From Polytrichum commune (Eukaryota; Streptophyta; Polytrichopsida; Polytrichales; Polytrichaceae), in the NCBI GenBank assembly GCA_950295325.1, contig OX485806.1:50401169-50465168 (forward strand): DNA of 64,000 bases, written 5' to 3'. This document shows, in pieces, positions 33,570-46,300 of the stretch (positions are counted from its first letter, which is position 1; each line of letters begins with the position of its first letter). Made by a program: the position numbers and the translations under genes. The notes beneath the pieces were generated by a model. It worked only from the letters and a program-made list of their open reading frames with translations. It was not told where the DNA came from and did no database searches.

Positions 33570-34648
33570 AAGCAAACATGCATCCATACAAACATGCATC
33601 CATGCATACAAAGGGTATGGCCAATGCAAACTTGTAGTGAACTCAAAGGTATAATGCGAAGACCATATATATGATGGATGAAGTCATTTTTACATGCGGG
33701 CGCACACATTGCACATAGTGCCCAAAATCTACCTCCACCACTATAAAGTGTTTTGTTGGATGAAATCAACGAATGAAAACAATATTACATTTTCATATTG
33801 CATATATGTTCATGGCAAAAATCTTTTGGAAGGACAAATCCAATTGTTAGTGCATTGCCAGAGTTCGAGACAAGGCCCATCTAGCTGGAGCCAATAGTCC
33901 TTGTTATTGATGAGTTTGTCCTGCAAGCACTCAAGTTTTATGATCCCTAGATCATTTAATCGAGCATGTTGAACCCGCCATTGAATTGGGATGACTATTG
34001 GGTGCGCCAATACCCACGGATTTATTTGTCAAGCAATAATGTTCCGCTCTTTTCTTAGAATCTTTAGCCAATACAAATGTTAAATTCATTAAGAGCCAAT
34101 CAAAATGCATTGTGTACTTCCCCCATGCCAAAACGAAGGCGCTAAACCTTGTTAACTCCCATGTATTTATGAATATGTAGGAGAACCATAAAATCACTAA
34201 GCATGTCATCCATTTCAATTATGTTGATGGCAAGTGGATTGCCTGGCAATATTGGCTCCATCAACTTTGGCATGATATGATCTTGCACTATGTGGTCATG
34301 ATGATTTAGGATAAACGTATGCTCCACCATCTTGGAAAAAAATATACTTGCCTAATATACACTAAAATCACCGACCCTCCAACCTGTTTGTTCTCCGTAT
34401 GCAAAGCTTGCTATAACAAACTAAGACAATGGAAGACTTAGAAACAAGGCCAATGTGAGGTGGGGTTTACTAATATAAACCCCCATTGTAATGATTATGA
34501 ACAATTAATATGATGTGATTAAGCTAACATCCCTTTTTGCACATTTTAAGCTCTTTTGGCAACCTTTAAGCTCCCATTGAATCCAAATAGTCATCTTATC
34601 CCAATCCATTTATATTTTGAGCGTTCTTTTTTTTAGCGGAGGCTTGCA
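33570..34648. other. Intergenic stretch before the Tigger-like element
   Basis: Short direct repeats of 'aaacatgcatccat' near 33,580-33,610; otherwise no recognised feature. The 5' terminal repeat of the Tigger element should lie here or nearby, but I could not find a match to its 3' terminus. Confidence 0.35.
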
Positions 34649-36564
34649 ATGGGCAAGGGTAGAGAGTTCACCTTTAAGGAGAAGCTAGAGATCATTTCCC
34701 TGTGCAATGTACCTCGCTAATAGTTCATAAAAACAATCATTTATTGAGTAAAGCTCACCTCCCAACCTAGAGACACACCACAAAACATAATGTGTGTTCT
34801 CCTTCCCCTGAGCCATATCTATACATAGTATCTATGAGGTACTTTTAGAAGTCTCAATTCTTTCTATACATAGACTAAAGTCTCCTTATCTATATGCTTA
34901 AATCACTTTCCCTTTGCTTTCCATAGATAAGAATCATCCAACTTCTCGTCCCTTGAAATCTCATTCATCCTCAACAATACATTTCCCAATTAGTCCATTA
35001 TACCCATTATGAAAGTTTGGTGGCTTCAGGGATGAAAATTAGTAAAAAGACATTGACAGAGTGGGCAAATGTCAAACTTGATACTTGAGTTTTGCAGATG
35101 ACTATTGGTAGAGTCTTGAAGAAGAAAGACTCACTTACCACTTATGATGTGGGTCATTTGGTTGATTCAAAGCGCACTAGGAAGGTGCAGTGTCCCGAAG
35201 TGGAGCAAGCTACTTTTAGCTGGTTTACAACAATGCAAGAGAAGGGCGCAACTATATCCGATGATCTGTTGGTAATTGCAGCACATTGAATCTATGCTTT
35301 GCAACCTAGAGATCCTAGTGAGAAGGAACTCCAGTTTTCACATGGGTGGGTCACCAAATTCAAGAAGAGGTTCAACATCAAGGCATACACGCGTCACGGT
35401 GAAGATGCTTCTGCTAACACTTCAGCAAAGGTATTGAGGAGGATGGAGGAGATCAGAGCTATTGCATCCAAATACGATAGCGATGATGTTTTTAATATGG
35501 ATGAGACGGGTATTTTTTACAAGTTAGAGCCAAATTGGACGTTGGCTATGAAGAGACGATCTGGGAAGAAGAAGCAAAAGGAGTGGATTACCGTGGCGCT
35601 CACTGCAAATGCTACATGTACCATTTGCTTTCCTCCACTGATTATTAATCAATATTTGAAGCCGCGGGCCTTTACATCTAGGAAGATTTGCTATCCAAAG
35701 AATCTAGGTATTAAGTGGGCCGCTAATAAGAAGGCGTGGATGACTACAATCATTTTTGAGCAATTTATACTAGATTCTGAGAAGAGGATGGTGTTGGCAC
35801 AGAAAGAGAAGGCGTTTTTGCTCCTAGATAATCTTTGTGGTCTTCAAGTGCCAAATGTAGGTTCACGTTTGAGGGTCACACGATTAGAATTTCTACCTCC
35901 GAACACCACATGTCGTTTTCAATCCATGGATGCAGGCATTATTGCATCTTTCAAGGCACAATACCGAAAGTTGGTGATTCAATATCAGATAGATTGTTTT
36001 AGTGCAAACAAGGAGTTTGCAATTGATATATATCAAGTTGTTGTTATGGTTGAGCGGGCATGGCATGCGGGAGTTACCACATCAACAATTCAAAATTGTT
36101 GGAGGCACACGAGTGTTTTTTCAATCTCTATTGAGAGGGGGATAGAGGAAGCTAGGCGCTTGATAGAGGTTGATGAAGTTGCTACTCTATTTCATCAACT
36201 GACGTTGTTGTCTTTTGATAGTGAGGTGGGTGACGTGATGAATGCTCATGAATACCTCAATTATGAGATGGAGTTTGATTTAAACAACCCCCATGAACCT
36301 ACCGATGAGGAATTTTTGGATATGTATTCCTCAAAAGATCGAGAAACTGATGTTGATGAGGTTATGGTTGATGTGGTAAAAGAAGTTGTAGGATTGAGTG
36401 TTGCTGAGCGTTCTCTAGAGACTTTGAAGAAATACTTTGAAAAAATACCAATTGATGCCCTATCACACATCAGGAGCATTCAAGGGGTCCAGAAGGAAGT
36501 TTCATCCCATCATTTGGAAGCTTCTCGTCAGACTACTATAGACTCTTTCTTTTGGTTAGTTTAG
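34649..36564 (+). pseudogene. pogo/Tigger-like transposase (DDE_1), with one in-frame stop
   Basis: Exon 1 (34649-34708) encodes 'MGKGREFTFKEKLEIISLCN', the start of a psq-type helix-turn-helix. A 389-bp intron (34709-35097, GT...TTTGCAG) joins in phase to 'MTIGRVLKKKDSL'. The second, CENP-B-type DNA-binding domain follows, with 'WFTTMQEKGATISDDLL' and, past a TGA at 35287, 'FSHGWVTKFKKRFNIK'. The DDE domain shows 'NMDETG', 'LLLDN' and 'FLPPNTT..QSMDAG', with about 33 residues between the last two Asp. The C-terminus 'QTTIDSFF' fits a PCNA-binding PIP box. The first helix-turn-helix looks short for the family. With the stop read as a break it is a pseudogene; otherwise it is well preserved. 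Confidence 0.85.
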
Positions 36565-36806
36565 TTGGAAGAATCTCTTCAAGTTACTACTATATATATA
36601 ATTTTTTTCAATTAGTTTAGTTGAATTATGTATTATCATTTGTACTTTCATTTTTTATTTTTATAAAACGTTATGTTCTTCATTTTCATAATTTCTATAA
36701 ATGTTATTAATCATCGGTATGAATTCTATAAGTGTTACTTGTTATAATTCTATATATGTTATTTTTTTGCTACTCCCGACTTGTAACATTTATAGAGCCC
36801 TGACTG
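34649..36806 (+). mobile_element. pogo/Tigger-like DNA transposon
   Basis: A transposase of CENP-B/jerky type runs from an ATG at 34649 to 36564. The 3' end of the element is set by CCCTGACTG ending at 36806, followed by TA; in reverse complement this is TA-CAGTCAGGG, a Tigger-like terminus beside a TA target. Short 'ctataaatgtta' subterminal motifs precede it. A matching 5' terminus was not found, so the left boundary given is only the transposase start. The 3' part from 35500 onward is repeated in reverse complement in the right arm. Confidence 0.8.
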
Positions 36807-39800
36807 TATTGGGTGTGCAAGATTCTTTCGCTAAAACCCAAGGACACTTAACTTTGACATTACGGTCTTTGGAGAACGTAATATTGGAAATGCATGGGTA
36901 CCTAACCCATACGCCGTACGGTTTTCCGAGGGAATTCTTCGAACTACAAAATCAACACACTAGATTCTAGAAGTAAACCCCATGGTAATTACATACATGT
37001 GTGCCTTATTAAAAAAAAAAGTTCAAAGTCTACTTGGAAGTTGCCATCACTCAAACAAAACACATGCATAAAAATCTAAAGCATTCAAGTTCTAGAGCTA
37101 ACCTAGTCCCCCTCAATTTTAAGATTTGTGTCAACCTGTCAGTAGCGGGTAACACCCTCTAAGGATGAAGAAACCTCCCGGCCATTAAGGCGACCTGAAC
37201 ACAAATACATTCAGAAGGGTTTACTTGGGATTTGGTTTGATGCTAGTAGATGCATATGTCACATGTGCCGTCCCAATTACTTCATTGCCAAATAACTCTT
37301 TCAAAAAAACAAGTTAGGAAACTTTAAGCTATGAATGTCACCTACGCTCTTAGAAAGATGAGGTCTTATTGGAAACTCATCATAATATAGCCATAAGAGT
37401 CAAGAAATTAAAAACCTTATTTCCTTTGTAGCTCCTTAACCCCTATAAGACAAGCATAAACTAATCACAAAAGTCTGGGTGATTTATACAAGACTGAATA
37501 TTCATCATCAAATTGCAAATATTGAAAGGCCAAAATTTCTAAAATATACGTAACAACCCTTTTAAATTAGGCGACTTGTCGCAAAATTTTGGCGCTCAAA
37601 ACGGAAGATAAAATATTCCAATGTTTTCCCATCTAGGATGTCATGCTAGACTCCAAAATATCATAAAACATGGATGAAATTGTCAAATTGGGATGAATGT
37701 GCTCACATTTAGATGGAACTTTGTGTTTTCATCCATATGTGGCTTCGTCACCCCATCAGTTGTCGCCAGTGTGGTTATCCCGACGGTTCAAAAACACAAT
37801 TAATGAATACACAATGAAGATAAAATCACATAAAACCAACATGTTTACGGCCATTAGAGTATATCAAAGTTGGTCTTGATCAATCACCATATAAGCCTTT
37901 TTGAAGGAAAAATTGATGTTATTATTATTTATTTATTTTAATGTTATTTTTTAATGTTTTTGGGTGGGAGGGCAGGGGTGGGTGGGGTGACCTTTTTTAA
38001 GTTGTCTGATTAAAAAAAAATTAAAGCAATTTTTTTTTTTTTTTTTTTGTTGACCATCTTAGGATACCAATTTGGCTTCTTGCCACGGCCTTGTGGTCTA
38101 TGGCCATGGCATCCTGGGTCTTCGGTTTCCTAGTCCTTGGTATTCACCAATTTCATCCAGGTTGTCATGAAGGTGACCAAAACCACCAATTTACCTTAAA
38201 CATGTAAATGAACACAACATGGACAGGTGAGAACATTTTTCGGTACTTGATCACGTGAGTTTTGTCCACTGCATGACAATGTTTAGCCATGGCAATATGG
38301 TCTTTGGCCGCGCCTTTGTGGTCTTTTCTTTTCTTTTTCTTTTTCTGGGTCTTCGGCTATGGTGTTTGCCGACAAATCCCACAACATGGAAAATTTGTGG
38401 GCTTTGGCCATCAAAAAGTCAATCATTTTCATAATGAGCACAACGTATGGCATACAGGGCATTGTGACTGTTGGCCACAACTCCATGTTCTTTCGCTTTC
38501 TTGTCCTTGGAATCCACCAAATAGCATTCCAAACTATGCGCATTCAAGAGTTGTGCCAGTCTCCGCCAAAACCCATATTCAGTCCACCTGAGAGGGCCAA
38601 GGTGCAAGGTTATCCAGCAACACAAGCTGCCATTGAAGAAGCTCCATTGGGGTGAGGTTGTGGAAGGGGTTGTGTAAACATCCAGGTTTGGGTATCAATT
38701 GGTGCCACAATCCCACTGGAGCTCCAGTCCCAGAGGAGATTGAACTACAACTTAGCCAACTCAAAGTGCACAGTGTGCTCAAACGGAGGTCACCACATGG
38801 TCAAGAGGTCTCCTAGGCGGGGGATCAAGTCATGGCAGAGGCAGAGCTTATGTGGATCATCCACCCCTCATAACCATTTGGCCCAATTGTCGTTACGATC
38901 AGTACCAGCTTTCCCAAGCAAGGGAGGCGATGTAACAGGTGGGCGCCAGGGCAAGGTGATTAGCTCTTCGACGTTGGGAGAGCGGCACCAATCTCAAATG
39001 ACCCCCTTGGTCCACAACCCCTGGACCTTGCGTGTATACTAATTCCCCTGCATCTTCATCATACCTGTCTACAAAGATTCCTCTCCAGGTCATCATACGT
39101 GAGCAAGCCCACCATGACGAATTCACCTACTCCCCTGGGCATCCGGATATCTATCACTAGTATTCCTAGGCCCTTATTACAAATAGCCATCTTGATTGCC
39201 CGTATTTGACGATTTAAAGCCTGACCAACCCTTGGCCTGAGAGACCCTGAGATGAACGTGCCTCAGCCTGAGACCCTTTGCCACTCAAACGACAAAGCAG
39301 CATGAACAACACTCTCACGCACCATTCAGTCTCAACAAAACTTATTTCTTGAAAGATTTGGCTACATCAGGTGATGGATGCACTAATTAGGTAAACCGTG
39401 ATTGTTGTTGATTTTCCCAACATACATCCCAGGTATGACATTTGAAATCAGATTGGATTCATGACAGATATTTCCTTTATCCTCTATTCTTGCAAAAGAC
39501 AAAATTCCATTCAGAGTAAGGTATTTTATACATGAATGGCTGCAAGGCAAAAAAGTTATCGCTAGATTGCACGGAAGCATGTTGTAGTACACATAGGAAA
39601 AGAAAAATTTGAGGATCGCTTACTACAAAATTGAAATTCAAAAAGAGTTGTGACGCTAACAGTGTTGATCACCATGGGCTACTGGGCACACCAGCTTGGA
39701 TACCCGCACATTCTTGGAAGAGCTTTTTCCTTTTGTGCAAGGTAGGGCATACTTTGAGTAAACCATCCAGAAACCGAAAGAGCTGACCCTGACCAGCGGC

Positions 39801-40392
39801 CATGGCCTAACCTGCATGTGCAAATAATTAGCTCGCGATGGATGGGATGGTTGTAGATGCTGGCACATCTTGGGTCAAAGTGGCTTCTGAATGAACTGAT
39901 CAGCATGTCTCAGCCTATTCTGCAGAATCCTTTCAGCAGATACCGATTGGTTTGGGACCAGATATTCCAACACAGATTGATGGTCGGGACCTTCTGGTTG
40001 CACACTCAGCAGTTTTGATGCACAACCGTTGGATGTTGGTCAGATCCTTCAGAAGTTACTCTTCAACCAGGTGTCCCAAACCCATGAAAACCAGACCTAC
40101 TAACTCACAAAGTCAAGAATTGCTGCCTACTGTAAGTGCAAAAACCAGCGAGAGGTGAATCTCAAAAGGGGTTTCAAACCCTGACAACTTCAAAACTGAA
40201 ATTTCCACATATATCCATCTTGCTTGAAACATTTGCAACTTACAGCTTGCAGTGCATTGACCAACTCCAGAGCCATTCTCCAGATGGGTGAAAATTCTCC
40301 CAAAGACTGTTGGTTGACAGGAGTGATCTATAAAGCAGCATCCTGTACCACACTTCATGCTGCTGTCAACAATCTCCTACTTCTGCTCCCTC
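36807..40392. other. Intergenic DNA of the left arm
   Basis: Lies between the Tigger element and the 3' end of the methyltransferase gene. It has a 19-base T run at 38030-38048 and a purine/pyrimidine-rich stretch near 38,330. Open frames 38283-38543 and 38419-38625 (minus) are Lys-rich without a known domain. It presumably contains the 3' UTR of the gene (just below 40393). No second gene can be supported. Confidence 0.4.
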
Positions 40393-43300
40393 TCATTCAT
40401 CCTCTGAATCGGTATCTGTGACAGGTGGACGCCAGAGCCATTTACGACAATTATGAGCACCACAATAGCATTTTATATGTGTGGAATCATTTCCTTGGTT
40501 GTCTGAGAAGGTCTGTGATTGCTGCTCCCCGTCCACACCCTTGTCCACTTCATGATTGTGCATACCATAATTGTAATCATAAGACAACTCTTCACCTGCT
40601 TCAATATCGCGCATAGCATACATTCCAATATGTGAAAGCCACTTGTTTGTGGTTTCTACATAAACTCGATATATTTTCAAATTCGCATCGCAACTGTACC
40701 ACAAATCACCACAAATCAAGTTAGTGAAAAGCTGTGATAAGCAGAGTCTGCCCTATATAGGACCACCTCTTGAAACATCAGGATCGGGATTGAAGCTTTT
40801 GCATAAACTACCCTGCTCTTCACTCATCACACACTGAATGCTACATACAGAACATAGACAAAATTGCACTGCTGTGAATCCCACATATCAAAGCCAATTC
40901 GAAGTCAAGGCGAGGGAATCTCTTATTTTCAAAGCGAAGCGGCTAGAAACTGCGAGGTACCTGTGATTAATGAACCGAGCAACATTGGATGCATGAAAGC
41001 CATCAAGTGTGAAGACTGGCTTCCTTTTAGATTCCGGATAGTCCAAGTCATAAAGGTAGCTGATGCAACCAACACCAAAGTTATATTTCCTGAACCAAAT
41101 TTCTAAAAACTTGACAAAGATTCGGATCTTTAGCTTTTGTAGGGGAACTTATAATCCAGCGGCTTAACTATAATCCTATGGCACTTATAAGTACAACAAT
41201 CATCTTATGTTATACCAGAGGCTGCCCACTGGAGAGAAATGCATCCTGACATAGGAACATTTGGAGAGTATCATCAGCACCAACCATACACCTGTCTAGA
41301 CATTACTAACCTCCGTTTTAAATCATCATAAATCTGGCCAAATTCATGAGCTTGATCCTGTGTCAGCATTTCTCCAACATACTCAATGACAAAGCGCCCC
41401 CTGCTTCAAACCACATCAATACTCAGACGACTGTCACCATACGTTCTTGTAGGGAGGACTCTACATTGCAATTTTCACATACACTCTTGTGAAAAAGTAC
41501 CTCACCTAGGTATTGTAACTAGGGTGCGGACAGCCCACCCTTTGTTGACAGTTTTGTACAGTTCAATCGGGGTTCTCAGTCCCCTTTGCATCTCCCTATT
41601 GATACATGAATCACCACAAGCACACCGAGGATTGCACTCCACCAGTTCATTGTAGTCTGTTCCGATCTGTGTTGGCAATAATTGAGCGTTAAAATCACTT
41701 TACATCCTGTAAACAACTGGACGTCATCCAGGCCAAGAACCAAAATCAGCATCTGATGATACAGGTTTGAAAAGGTAGTGCTCAAATTTGGTTACACCTA
41801 TTTGCATCAACTAAATTCAAGGGCATATGGCAATATGGTAGCAATAAGACTTTAATAACTAATTCAATGCCAGTTCATCCATGGGTCATGCTTTGGTCCT
41901 ACAGGATGTGATAACAGCTTTGGCAAACCTCAAATCTATAAATGGATACTCTGAAGTTTTGTTCATAATAAATATGAGGTTTAGATTGACAAGAAAACAA
42001 ACTCATGCCAACCCACACATTACCTCCCAATCCCACCAACCTCCTACTTAGAGTACCCTATTCTCCGTCCCTCCCATCACGACCAATGGTTCACTAAAGA
42101 AGTTCTGCAGTTTCTGGAAACCGCACAAAAAGGAGAAGTATGTGCTTCAATCACATGAGCATTTAGAGTCATTCGAGACAAACTCCATCAACCGCATTAT
42201 TCATAGTCATTCTCTTCATTAAGCTCATCCATTTTCCTCAACTATATGCTAAGCCCTTACTGCATGTTTTGCAAANNNNNNNNNNNNNNNNNNNNNNNNN
42301 NNNNNNNNNNNNNNNNNNNNNNNNNNNNNNNNNNNNNNNNNNNNNNNNNNNNNNNNNNNNNNNNNNNNNNNNNNNNNNNNNNNNNNNNNNNNNNNNNNNN
42401 NNNNNNNNNNNNNNNNNNNNNNNNNNNNNNNNNNNNNNNNNNNNNNNNNNNNNNNNNNNNNNNNNNNNNNNNNNNTTGCAAAATGCATAAAATTGTGGGT
42501 ATTCCTTAAGATGGTGAAATGTAGCCCCAGGAACTGACAAACCATTCCAGGGTGTCTGTCTTGACTTCATAGAAGTACCAAACGGAAAAAGAAAAGGTCC
42601 TGTACGAACCTTTGAAGCAGACATGTTGACCGCTAGCTCACATAAAGACCATCGCCAACAACAACGCATGTGACCTCTCATTTGATTCATGACATTTGCA
42701 TATACAGACCTTGGAATTGGGATTAAGAAAAAGTAAACAGTGCCTGCTTGCCCTAGCCAACAACAAATTTCACTCAGCGGTCTCCCAGTCCTGTTGTTTT
42801 CCACACAATACAAGAAAACTGCAGTAGACTGCAGAGTCAAGTTCCCAAGTTCGGGGCACTATTGTTGTGATGAAGATGGCCTCTAGGTTTCAACTGAGCC
42901 CTTTCCCAAGATTGACACTAGAAACTTTCATGAACACCTTCACTGACCACAGGCATGAGTACTTTTGAGGTGCATGCTTCCTGTGAAGATTGAGATATTA
43001 GTGAAGGTAAAGTACCGTTCCAGCATTGTGTGGAGGAGGAATTAGATCACTGACTGCTTACTATAAGATGCTCACAGGCTAAAGTGGACAGACTCCAAAC
43101 GCATGGTCTCTCCAAAATCCACCAATTGCGAAAATTTCCATTATATGGAAATTGCAGGTGGAGAGATCTTCAACAAAACAAAGACTACCGCCAAGAGAAG
43201 TATCAGTGAGATGGCGTCCACTTAGATACGCAGTGACAAGTTCGGTACCTTACCAAGAGCCGAGCATATTTATCGTATGGTAGGCGTCCGTGCATTCGTT

Positions 43301-46300
43301 CCCTTTGCCAGTCCTCTCGAAAGTCATCCTCGCGACGATGGAATGGAATATGAACAGAGAGGGGAGCTGTTGGGTCATCAAGATCATACTTGGCACACCC
43401 TTTACAAGATTTGGCAAGTTTCTTAAGAAGCGGATGTGAACAGCCATTGCTGCCCAACGGCAGCCCCTGGTATCTGCACACAACAAGATCATAACAAAAG
43501 GATTCAATGGTTATTGATACATAAACAACTGAACCCTGAGAAGAGCAAATGGAATGCTTCCAAGCAAATCTATAAGATACTAAACTTCTCGGCAACTGTT
43601 TACACCTCTCAACAAAATCAGGAGTGTATACATGACAACCTCCTCAAACACTTGATTTGCAAGCCCCCTTTCAATATTGGGGACCCACTCAAACCTTTTA
43701 AAATGGTTCCTCTTTGTCATATGATGGAACAGGGATCAAGCCACAATAGTTTCCTGCAAACCTAAATAAATTTGCAACATCGAAAAGATACAAGTATAGT
43801 ATTGAACCTGGACTTTGTAATATACTCCAAAGATGGGGGTGGCTCGTTGTCCACATCATTGGTACAAGGAACTACAATTGGCTCGAGCCCACCTGAAAAG
43901 TCTGCACACAACAGCTTCTTTCCCAAGTAGCCTGGAATAGAGTTGAGGGGCTCTGGCCACCTGCAAGGCAAACTGAACTTAATTGCTAACCAAAAACTCT
44001 GAGGATAGAGGAATCCAGTTCCAGTTTTATCTAGGAGAGCCCTACAAAAGGTTCACAACACTTGGACCATGCATCCTGTAGATTCTAGATTTTATTGGCT
44101 TTCCTGCAATCTTAAATCCGGAGCAAGTACAAACCCGGAAGCCAAGACAACTTAGCCACTATGCCACTTCACAAGAATTTTGCCTCAAATGCACCTCACT
44201 ACCAAAGATCCGCATCAAATATGTGCTCGTCCTCAAAGGATAATTTTAGTTGCTTTTTGGTGAGTGATACCACACAAGCATAATCACATGCTCTAGAAGC
44301 ATAACCTCAACATCATGAATCAACAACTGAAAAACTTGTGATTGTCACCCCCTCGCTAAAGAAATTCAAACATAACTTCCTGCATCAAGCTAACAAGAAG
44401 CCGATTTACTTTATGTCTCCATTTAACTAGTTGCAGTTCATCAAATTTCACCAACTTTGTTGCATTATTCCTGTTCTTTGAAGAATTTCTCCACACCATA
44501 AACCTTACCTGTCCGGCATATCAAACCCCCTCGTGGGTGCAAATCTAGGTCCTGTGTTGTCAGGTGTACTGGTGCGAGAAATCTGACTACAGCCAGTATA
44601 ACCATTGAGACTTTGTTCCTCATCGCTGCTAAAGAGATCAATCACATCAAAACCTCCACGTGTCTTGACCCCTTGCTTGAAGGTGCCCATCCCTGTTTCA
44701 AAAGATAGATTTCATTATATCAGACTACTTGAACAACGACGGATAGAGATCCAGCAAGAACAATCACTCCCTAACAATATTTTCCAGTACAATGGATAAC
44801 TCCGTGTCATCTAGTGCAACATCCCAGGCCAAAATAGACCTAGCCTCGCCAGATTCAACAAGACCTTGTTGAAAACTAGATTCTTTGGAAGAAACTAGAA
44901 AGCTAACCAATGATGTGCTTACTGTGCAAGAGCTTCCAGTAAGAAAGAAAAAAAGAACTAAATATATCTCATGAAACTCATAGCATACAAGATGTGACAC
45001 AAGAACATACCATTGAGATTCCCAGTGAAAGTAGGCCACTGAGTATCTCCTGTTCCAGCAGTTTTTGATCTTTTCCACTCCTCACTCTCCATGTCATCTT
45101 TCTTATTTTCACATGCAGGAGCCTCCTCTGTATCTTTACCTTTTGCTCCACCTGCTTATGCAGCATACATTAACAAACTTGTAACATGGCTGTATTCTAT
45201 AACTCTCACAGGTTGAAGGAAGTCAACTTGGAAGCCAAAAAGGATACAGGTAGGGATACAGAACAAACCTTTTGCAACCCTCTTCCTCTTTCTCTTAGAT
45301 TTTATGTCACAAATAGACTTGATATGTCGATGCTCCTTGCAAGCAATTGGCAACTTCAAGCCATCCCACATACGGACTTTCAAATAAACAGAGAGTCTAT
45401 CTGCACATGGATAGTGGTAATTCTTTTTGCAACTCCGCACTCGGCAACCAAGGGTTGCTCCAAAAAGGCCACAATCAGGATCAGAGCATTTCTGTTTCAC
45501 AAAGACCACAAATGGTGCCATTTTGTTGGAGGGTGAGGGGAGCTTGCGAATAAAAATAGAATTTCTGTACCACACTAGCAAGTACTGTTGTCACAAAACC
45601 ATCACAGCCAAATGTGTGTTGTATTAGAACTGAATCTGCAGAGCGCAGCAAATTTACAGATGGACCAAAAAATATGTTGGAAACATGTCATGCATATGCA
45701 TTTAAAAATCTTACTATTCTTCTCCCTCGCTGAACTGCATTGTAAAGGGACAACATACGAGTAGGTCCTTCATCCTCATACACCTGTTGGCATCAATCAC
45801 AACTTAGAATCAAAAGCTCTATCATATAGTTTCTACTTCACTTAGAAGGTGGGTAAGGTATTTCCAATGCATACTTATGAAGTAAGGTCCCTTCCAAATA
45901 AATGATGGCTGAGAGATTACTGCACCTCACATGACCAGAGACCACAAAGCCTGTGAACTTTGCCGGTCCAAGGATAAACTGGGTCATTTGGTCTCCAGAT
46001 TTTACCAGACTTCCACTTGAGGGACGACTTCTTCCGCCTGAATACATAGAGACAAAGTAAGACGAGGTCGACAAAACTTTATCTTTAAAGACAAGTTTAA
46101 CCCATTCGGCTGGGAGGTTGACAAAATGGATCAATCAATACGGTTAAATAGCAAGGTCAAAGATCAACTGGCTTCGGAAACTAGATCAACTGGCTTGGGC
46201 AAGGTCCACAAACAGGAGATTAATCAACAACGGCAGGATGTAGATCTAAATGGCATCTGTGGACTTTTATGGAACACAATCTATTAAAGTTTTACCATAG

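Noticed and set aside
42238-42840. Long open frames crossing the N gap
   Set aside because: They are open only because N gives no stop codon.
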